From NCBI RefSeq assembly GCF_004000805.1, contig NZ_BILY01000012.1, positions 97,582-161,581 of the forward strand: 64,000 bases of DNA. The letters are read 5' to 3'. Below the pieces are notes generated by a model. It was given only the letters and a program-made list of their open reading frames with translations. It was not told where the DNA came from and did no database searches. Positions 58,640 to 64,000 of the stretch are shown here, in pieces. Position numbers and translations under genes: made by a program. The first letter of the stretch is position 1; each line of letters begins with the position of its first letter. This stretch comes from Paenibacillus glycanilyticus NBRC 16618. GTDB taxonomy: Bacteria > Bacillota > Bacilli > Paenibacillales > Paenibacillaceae.

Positions 58640-59518
58640 ATGGATTTGAAGACTTTAAAGACGCTGCATGCCATTGTCCGGCATGGCAGCTTCCATCAAG
58701 CGGCGGAGGAGCTGAGCTATGCACAGTCCACCGTGACGATGCAAATTCAGAGGCTGGAAGCGGATCTTGGCGTCCGGTTGTTTGAGCGGGGAAAGAAGGT
58801 TAGTCTGACGGAAGCGGGAAGGCTCTTCTATGAGCAGAGCCTGGATATTGTCCACCGGATGGAACGGCTGCAGAGCAATCTGGTCGAGCTGCAAAACGGC
58901 GAATCCGGAAAGGTGAGGCTTGGCGTAACGGAGCCAACGGCCAGCACTAGGCTGCCGCAGCTGCTTATGGCTTTTATGAACGGGCATCCGAAGGTTGACG
59001 TAGCTCTGGAGATCGCCAGCACGCCTCTGCTGGTGAACGGGCTAAAACAAGGCGAATTGGATTTCGCGTTCTGTTCTACGCCGGAATCCGGCGAGGAATT
59101 GTATTTTCACCCTTTGTTTCAAGAAAAGTTTGTCTTGCTGCTTCCGGCGAACCATCGGCTGGCCGACTTGGAGCGCATCAGGCTTAGCGATCTGGAAGGG
59201 CACCGGCTGCTTATTACGGCGGCGAACTGCCCCTACCGGAAGAAGCTCGAGAGGGTTCTGCAGGATAACGGGCCTTTGTCGATTGAGACGATGGAGATCG
59301 GCAGCATGACGGCGCTAAGGCATTATGTGGCAAGCGGCTTTGGCCTTGCCTTTGTTCCGCTAACCGCCCTGGAGCCATTGCCCGAGGGTACGCGAATAAG
59401 GGAGCTTCAGGATGTATCGATTGACATGCTGATGGGGCTGGTCAGCCGTACCGCGCCTTTATCTCCGGCAGCCGCAAAACTTTACGAGAATTTAAGGCAG
59501 TGTTTGGAAAGGATTTAG
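58640..59518 (+). CDS. LysR-family transcriptional regulator
   Basis: The 292-residue protein has the LysR helix-turn-helix at residues 1-60 (S-F-H-Q-A-A-E-E-L-S-Y-A-Q-S-T-V near 15-30, R-L-F-E-R-G near 49-54) and a periplasmic-binding-like effector domain from about 90. GGGAG precedes the ATG. A TTGTAT/TATAAT pair (58552/58576) may be its promoter. Divergence from the SDR gene and the central LysR box suggest control of that gene. Confidence 0.9.
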   Translation: MDLKTLKTLHAIVRHGSFHQAAEELSYAQSTVTMQIQRLEADLGVRLFERGKKVSLTEAGRLFYEQSLDIVHRMERLQSNLVELQNGESGKVRLGVTEPTASTRLPQLLMAFMNGHPKVDVALEIASTPLLVNGLKQGELDFAFCSTPESGEELYFHPLFQEKFVLLLPANHRLADLERIRLSDLEGHRLLITAANCPYRKKLERVLQDNGPLSIETMEIGSMTALRHYVASGFGLAFVPLTALEPLPEGTRIRELQDVSIDMLMGLVSRTAPLSPAAAKLYENLRQCLERI

Positions 59519-59601
59519 ACCCCTGCATAGAGAAGGAATGATATGGAAACGATAGTGCAAGATTCAAATCGTTCAACTAACTCTTAGAAAGAAGGTCTAT
59601 C

Positions 59602-60144
59602 ATGTCAAAGCTGAATATCGGGATTATTTTGGGAAGCACGCGCCAGGGGCGCGTATGTCCGCAAGTAGGCGAATGGGTGAAGGGTGTTGCCGATAAACGC
59701 GGCGATGCCAACTACGAGATCGTAGACGTTGCCGACTACAAGCTGCCGCTGTTTGGCGAAGTGGATGCTTCGGAGCAAGCAGGCGCTTGGAATGCGAAGC
59801 TGGCGGGCCTCGACGGTTTTGTGTTTATCGTAGCGGAATACAATCACAGCATCACGGGTTCCTTGAAAAACGCGCTCGATTTCGCGCGTGAAGCTTGGAA
59901 CAACAAAGCAGCCGGCATCGTGAGCTACGGCTCGGTGGGCGGCGCTCGCGCGGCAGAGCATCTTCGCGGCATTCTTGGCGAGCTGTCGATCGCGGACGTA
60001 CGCGTTCACCCGGCGCTGTCGCTGTTCACGGATTTTGAGAACGGTTCGGTATTCAAGCCAGCCGATCTTCATCTGACGAACGTAAACGGCATGCTGGACC
60101 AGGTTCTTGCCTGGAGCGGCGCGCTTAAGACGCTTAGACAATAG
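59602..60144 (+). CDS. NADPH-dependent FMN reductase
   Basis: This 180-residue flavodoxin-like protein has the FMN phosphate loop in G-S-T-R-Q-G-R (residues 10-16) and the flavin contacts in A-E-Y-N-H-S-I-T-G-S (about 77-86). Members reduce quinones, azo dyes or chromate using NADPH. GAAAGAAGG precedes the ATG. It is a single-gene unit after a LysR gene, and could be a second target of that regulator, although no operator is seen in its 83-bp upstream gap. Confidence 0.85.
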   Translation: MSKLNIGIILGSTRQGRVCPQVGEWVKGVADKRGDANYEIVDVADYKLPLFGEVDASEQAGAWNAKLAGLDGFVFIVAEYNHSITGSLKNALDFAREAWNNKAAGIVSYGSVGGARAAEHLRGILGELSIADVRVHPALSLFTDFENGSVFKPADLHLTNVNGMLDQVLAWSGALKTLRQ

Positions 60145-60160
60145 AATGATGGCTTTGCGA

Positions 60161-60196
60161 AGAGCATCCTCCTTAAGAGGATGCTCTTTTTTTTTG
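60161..60196 (+). terminator. Terminator after the FMN reductase gene
   Basis: AGAGCATCCTC pairs with GAGGATGCTCT and is followed by nine T. Confidence 0.9.
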
Positions 60197-60296
60197 CTGT
60201 TATTTTGCGGCAAATTGTAACCTTCTTGTCCGAATCCGCGTCAGTAGCACTGTTATGTATGCGATATCATTACCTACATCGAGGAGAGTGCTGGAC

Positions 60297-60359
60297 GTGA
60301 AATTATGGAAAGCTCCATTGAAACCTGCCGCCTGGGGCGGATTGTGGACAGTGAATTAA
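60297..60359 (+). CDS. 20-codon upstream ORF before the MBOAT gene
   Basis: A GTG start (60297) lies ten bases after GAGGAG and opens a 20-codon frame MKLWKAPLKPAAWGGLWTVN, ending TAA at 60357-60359. The MBOAT start is six bases further and has only a weak ribosome binding site (AACCGGCT), so translation is probably coupled. The peptide is amphipathic and rich in Trp (three) and Lys. It may be a small membrane partner, like other short peptides in MBOAT operons, or only a coupling leader. Confidence 0.55.
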   Translation: MKLWKAPLKPAAWGGLWTVN

Positions 60360-60365
60360 CCGGCT

Positions 60366-61775
60366 ATGGTATTTAGCAGCCTGTTATTCCTGTTTATTTT
60401 TTTGCCGGCGGTATTCCTGCTCTACTGGCTGTCGCCGCGACGAGGAAAGAATCTGATTCTGTTCCTGGCCAGCCTTGCCTTCTATGCCTGGGGCGAGCCG
60501 GTCTATATCGTCATTATGCTGATCTCGACGGTGACCGACTACAGCTTTGGTCTCCTGTTAAGCCGGCCGGAATGGGGAGCGAAGCGGCGAAAAGCGATTG
60601 TCGTCGCCTCGGTTATCGTGAACCTGGCGCTGCTGTCGTATTTCAAGTACGCCGACTTTGCGATCCGCAACGTGAACGCCCTGCTGGGCACGGATATTCC
60701 GCTCACGGAACTGGCACTGCCGATCGGCATCTCGTTCTATACGTTCCAATCGATGTCCTACATTATCGACGTGTATCGGGGAACGGCGAAAGCCCAGCGG
60801 AACTGGATAGACTTCGGTACGTTTGTAGCCTTGTTCCCGCAGCTTGTTGCGGGGCCAATCGTGCAGTACAACACGCTGGCGGAGCAACTGAAGGAACGCC
60901 GCGTGACGATGGAGATGTTTGCGGAAGGAGTCAGGCGCTTTATTATCGGCCTGGCCAAAAAAGTGCTTCTGGCCAATAACATCGGCCTGCTCTGGCATGC
61001 GGTTTCGGACGCCGATGCGGGCATGCTGCCGGTGCTGACCGCATGGCTGGGCATTATCGCTTTCGCGTTCCAGATCTATTTCGATTTCAGCGGCTATTCG
61101 GATATGGCAATCGGGCTGGGACTTATGTTCGGGTTCCGGTTCAACGAGAACTTCAATAAGCCTTATACGGCGCAGAGCATTACGGACTTCTGGCGCAGAT
61201 GGCATATATCGCTGAGCACCTGGTTCCGGGATTACGTCTATATTCCGCTTGGCGGCAATCGGAAGGGTCTGCCGAAGCAGCTCCGCAACATCCTGATTGT
61301 CTGGCTTCTGACCGGGATCTGGCATGGGGCGGCATGGAACTTCATGCTGTGGGGCTTGTATTTCGGCGTTATTCTTATTTTCGAAAAATGGGCCGGTCTA
61401 CGCCTGCTCGCCCGCGCGCCGCGCTGGATCCGGCATGTCTACGCCAGTCTGCTTATCCTGATCGGGTGGGTGCTCTTCGCCTTTGACGAGCTGCCGAAGG
61501 TGGGCGGTTATCTGAAAGCGATGTTTGGCCTTAATGGCCAGCCGGTCTGGAATGACGGGACGGTGTATTTCCTGTATACCAACTTGGGGTTGCTCGCGGT
61601 GCTTGTGCTGGCCTCAATCGCCTGGAGGAAGCGGACGGAGCCAGCGCGGGAGAACGGCGGCTTATCGGCCATCCGCTCGTTGGCCGGCTCTGCCTCACTG
61701 CTTGTCCTGTTCTTCCTCTCCGTCTCTTATCTCGTCGACGCGACCTTTAATCCGTTCCTGTATTTCCGTTTCTGA
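60366..61775 (+). CDS. MBOAT-family O-acyltransferase (AlgI-like)
   Basis: This 469-residue membrane protein has about 11 helices and the MBOAT catalytic histidine H320 in G-I-W-H-G-A-A-W-N, with the earlier conserved F-W-R-R-W-H-I-S-L-S-T-W-F-R-D-Y block (about 275-290). AlgI-like enzymes take acetyl groups across the membrane and pass them to a DHHW-type protein that O-acetylates a surface polysaccharide, which fits the next gene. It has a weak ribosome binding site of its own and follows the 20-codon ORF. Confidence 0.9.
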   Translation: MVFSSLLFLFIFLPAVFLLYWLSPRRGKNLILFLASLAFYAWGEPVYIVIMLISTVTDYSFGLLLSRPEWGAKRRKAIVVASVIVNLALLSYFKYADFAIRNVNALLGTDIPLTELALPIGISFYTFQSMSYIIDVYRGTAKAQRNWIDFGTFVALFPQLVAGPIVQYNTLAEQLKERRVTMEMFAEGVRRFIIGLAKKVLLANNIGLLWHAVSDADAGMLPVLTAWLGIIAFAFQIYFDFSGYSDMAIGLGLMFGFRFNENFNKPYTAQSITDFWRRWHISLSTWFRDYVYIPLGGNRKGLPKQLRNILIVWLLTGIWHGAAWNFMLWGLYFGVILIFEKWAGLRLLARAPRWIRHVYASLLILIGWVLFAFDELPKVGGYLKAMFGLNGQPVWNDGTVYFLYTNLGLLAVLVLASIAWRKRTEPARENGGLSAIRSLAGSASLLVLFFLSVSYLVDATFNPFLYFRF

Positions 61776-61792
61776 CAGCAAGGGGGACCTCC

Positions 61793-62944
61793 ATGATGAA
61801 AAAACAAACCGACCGTCTGCTCGCCATCTGGTTTATCGCGACGCTCTTTGTTCTCGCTCTGATCTTTCTATTCTCGCCGGCAAGGAAGTTCTCCGAGCTC
61901 GAGAACCGCTATTTGCAGGCGGAGCCAAAACTGACCTGGGACCATCTGATCTCAAAGCAGTTCGCGGAGGAAGCGGAATCGTTCGTCACGGACCATTTTC
62001 CGCTTCGCGGGCAGTGGGTGTGGGTGAAGTCGCTCTCCGAGCAGCTGCGGCTTCAGCAGGAGAACAACGGGATTTACAAAGGGAAGGACGGTTATCTATT
62101 CGAGAAGTTTGCGAAGCCGGATCCGGCCTTGCTCGCCCAATATACGGATGCCGTGAAGGGCTTCGCCGCTTCTAGTCCGGATTCCGAATTGACGTTGCTG
62201 CTTGCTCCGACCTCCATCGGTCTTTATCCGGACAAGCTTCCTTGGAAAGCGCCGCATGACCGGCAGGATCAGGTGAACGCAGCGGTAGGGGAAGAGCTGC
62301 GGGGCTCTGCCAATCTGACGTATATCAACGGGTTCGACGTTCTGAAGCCGCATGTCTCCGACCCGATCTATTACCGGACTGACCATCACTGGACGACACT
62401 GGGCGCTTACTACGCTTATGAGGCTTATGCGAAGCAGATGGGATGGACCCCGCATCCGATGTCGGATTTTACGGTCAAGACCGTAAGCGATTCCTTCCTC
62501 GGGAGCTACCATACGCGCGGACAATTCAGCCTGGCGAAGCCGGACCTGCTGCAGGTATTTATGCCGAAGAAACCGGTGCCCACGTCGGTATACGTAGCGG
62601 ATACCGATACAACCACGGACAGCTTGTATGACGAGAGCTTCCTCGCCAAAAAAGATAAATACTCGTATTTCCTCGGCGGCGTTCATGCGCTTATGACGCT
62701 GACAAGCGATATTCCGGAGGGCGAAGAGGATCTGGACAAGCTGCTTGTGGTCAAGGATTCGTATGCCCACAGCGTCCTGCCTTTCCTGACGCAGCATGTC
62801 AAAGAAATTCATGTCATTGACATGCGCTACTACAACGGCAGCATTAGCGAATACAGGAAAGCGAACGGCATCGGCCACACGCTGATGCTGTTTAATACGG
62901 CAACCTTCTCGGAGAACAACGAGATTCTTAAGCTTAATAAATAA
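61793..62944 (+). CDS. DHHW-family (AlgJ/AlgX-like) O-acetylation protein
   Basis: This 383-residue protein has one N-terminal anchor helix (about 8-27) and an SGNH-hydrolase-like domain outside the membrane. The family motif D197-H198-H199-W200 (Y-Y-R-T-D-H-H-W-T-T) is intact, as is a V-K-D-S-Y-A-H-S-V nucleophile-like block (about 319-327). It would receive acetyl from the MBOAT protein and transfer it to a polysaccharide or teichoic acid. It is followed by a DUF4358 lipoprotein, a frequent companion in this cluster type. Confidence 0.87.
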   Translation: MMKKQTDRLLAIWFIATLFVLALIFLFSPARKFSELENRYLQAEPKLTWDHLISKQFAEEAESFVTDHFPLRGQWVWVKSLSEQLRLQQENNGIYKGKDGYLFEKFAKPDPALLAQYTDAVKGFAASSPDSELTLLLAPTSIGLYPDKLPWKAPHDRQDQVNAAVGEELRGSANLTYINGFDVLKPHVSDPIYYRTDHHWTTLGAYYAYEAYAKQMGWTPHPMSDFTVKTVSDSFLGSYHTRGQFSLAKPDLLQVFMPKKPVPTSVYVADTDTTTDSLYDESFLAKKDKYSYFLGGVHALMTLTSDIPEGEEDLDKLLVVKDSYAHSVLPFLTQHVKEIHVIDMRYYNGSISEYRKANGIGHTLMLFNTATFSENNEILKLNK

Positions 62945-62970
62945 TCGATATAACAAGGGAGAGTTCTTAC

Positions 62971-63786
62971 ATGAAAAAACGCGCCATCATTCTGCTTCTC
63001 ACGACTATGATTATGGGCGGCGTGCTCAGCGCCTGCGGCGGCAATAACAATAACAGCAGCAATAATACGGCAGCTTCGCCAACTCCTGCGGCTACGGCTC
63101 CCGCGGAAGAAAGCCCGTCCGCAAGCCCGGATGCGCAGCCAAGCGAAGGGGCATCGGAGACTCCGGCCGAAAGTCCGGCGGCGAGCGCAAGCCCGACTCC
63201 TTCGCCAAGCGCTTCAGCCGAGCCAAGCCAGACGCCGGCGCCGTCAAAGGAGCCGGTTCCAAGCGCGAAGCCATCCGAGCCGGCAAAAAAACCGGCGGCA
63301 ACGCCTTCGCCAAGCGCGAAGCCGTCCGCTACGCCAAAGCCGACGCCGAAGCCAACACCGAAGCCAACCGTCAAGCCAAGCCCGAGCCCGTCAGCGGATG
63401 CTGCGGCAAGTAATATCATCGATGCGATGCTGAAGGCGGTCGAGCAGCCTGCCCTGATCGCGATGACCGCCGATGACGTGAAGAACATGTATGGCATCGA
63501 TACCTCGACGCTTGCCGATTACTCCGGCCGCATGCCGCTTATGAACGTAAAGACAAACGAAATTGCCCTGTTTAAGGTGAAGAAGGAAAAGGATATCGAT
63601 GCCGTGAAGAAGGGCATGGTCAGCCGCGCCGAAGCGGTTCAGAAGCAGTTCGAATCGTATTTGCAGGATCAGTACGAGAATGCGAAAAACTACAAAATTA
63701 TCGTGCAGGGCAACTACGTCCTCTTCGTCATCTCGGAGAGCGCGGATGATCTGGTGAAAGCATTCAAGGCAGCGGTGAAGAAATGA
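62971..63786 (+). CDS. DUF4358 lipoprotein with long Pro/Ser/Ala linker
   Basis: This 271-residue lipoprotein has lipobox L-S-A-C (C22), a very long low-complexity Pro/Ser/Ala/Lys linker (about 25-145) that can span the cell wall, and a C-terminal DUF4358 domain (about 148-271; M-Y-G-I-D near 172-176). The function of DUF4358 is unknown. Its constant place beside MBOAT/DHHW genes suggests a role in polymer O-acetylation. AAGGGAGAG precedes the ATG. Confidence 0.82.
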   Translation: MKKRAIILLLTTMIMGGVLSACGGNNNNSSNNTAASPTPAATAPAEESPSASPDAQPSEGASETPAESPAASASPTPSPSASAEPSQTPAPSKEPVPSAKPSEPAKKPAATPSPSAKPSATPKPTPKPTPKPTVKPSPSPSADAAASNIIDAMLKAVEQPALIAMTADDVKNMYGIDTSTLADYSGRMPLMNVKTNEIALFKVKKEKDIDAVKKGMVSRAEAVQKQFESYLQDQYENAKNYKIIVQGNYVLFVISESADDLVKAFKAAVKK

Positions 63787-63865
63787 CAAACAAGGCAACC
63801 GTATAATTTGGCCCGTTAGATTCATCCTATTTGGGTAAGAGCTGGCGTTTAAGGAGGTTACCCAA

Positions 63866-63982
63866 ATGAATGAATCCCTGTTCCATCTGTCTTATATCGT
63901 GCTGCTTGGCGTACTGCTCGCGCTGGGGCTCGGTTGGATGGGGTGGTTGATCTACCATCGGAGGAAGAGGAAAGCTCGATAA
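63866..63982 (+). CDS. 38-residue single-helix membrane peptide
   Basis: ATG at 63866 has AAGGAGG nine bases upstream, and the frame ends at TAA 63980-63982. The peptide has a polar start (M-N-E-S), one hydrophobic helix (about residues 9-30) and a strongly basic tail (H-R-R-K-R-K-A-R), so it should insert with the tail in the cytosol. It lies 79 bp after the DUF4358 gene and may be its small partner or an independent small protein. No family is recognised. Confidence 0.65.
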   Translation: MNESLFHLSYIVLLGVLLALGLGWMGWLIYHRRKRKAR

Positions 63983-64000
63983 ACCAAAAGCCATGAATTC

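Noticed and set aside
1..64000. rRNA, tRNA, insertion sequence or prophage genes
   Set aside because: No transposase, integrase, phage structural gene or recognisable tRNA cloverleaf was found in either strand by reading; only a MITE-like element without a transposase.

Overview
The window looks like chromosomal DNA of an endospore-forming Gram-positive bacterium, most probably a Paenibacillus or close relative. That is an inference. It rests on a tricistronic GerB-A-C germinant receptor operon, a bacillithiol transferase, many regulator-controlled dehydrogenases and transporters, strong AGGAGG-type ribosome binding sites, U-tailed terminators, moderate GC content and a secreted chitin-type LPMO. 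No rRNA, tRNA, phage, insertion sequence or CRISPR array was seen.

Layout. 1-8.6 kb: GPH sugar transporter, Tet(M)-like ribosome-protection GTPase, a MerR-SDR pair and a TetR-SDR pair with clear operators, and a CarH/LitR-like B12-binding MerR regulator divergent from a soluble PAS-chemoreceptor. 8.6-15.2 kb: acetyltransferase, membrane proteins, lipoprotein, serine hydrolase, and an MFS pump divergent from a WYL regulator. 15.2-19.2 kb: LPMO, lipase, MazG-like and LOG proteins. 19.2-26.2 kb: sugar ABC importer plus cytosolic GH5 enzyme, divergent from its likely two-component system. 26.2-36.5 kb: a cell-surface module with GT2-GtrA, phosphodiester glycosidase, OmpR-type two-component system, VTC polyphosphate-polymerase-like protein, DUF4956 protein, Cthe_2159-like lipoprotein and a GT4. 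Three of its promoters share one element with identical spacing. A 1.1 kb gene-free stretch (28,527-29,632) is full of palindromic repeats.

36.5-49.9 kb: GntR with two SDRs, an orphan BceB-like permease with a MerR regulator, several small stress or metabolism genes, a Fur-controlled siderophore-binding lipoprotein, a DHA2 efflux pump, and an XRE-cupin regulator divergent from a hydrolase and an extradiol dioxygenase. 50-57.8 kb: spore-related block with an 830-residue Thr/Ser-rich DUF11 protein lacking a signal peptide, a divergent glycosyltransferase with a good sigma-E-like promoter, and the ger operon. 57.8-64 kb: SDR/LysR pair, FMN reductase, and an MBOAT/DHHW O-acetylation cluster preceded by a 20-codon ORF and followed by a DUF4358 lipoprotein and a 38-residue membrane peptide.

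The most promising leads are the shared promoter element that ties the VTC/DUF4956/surface-carbohydrate genes to their two-component system, the tandem 11-bp CarH-type operators in front of a PAS-chemoreceptor, the signal-peptide-less mucin-like protein next to a sigma-E-type glycosyltransferase, and three unrelated repeat clusters that share the same two-direct/two-inverted design with about 50-bp phasing. All functions are read from sequence patterns alone; no database search was run.
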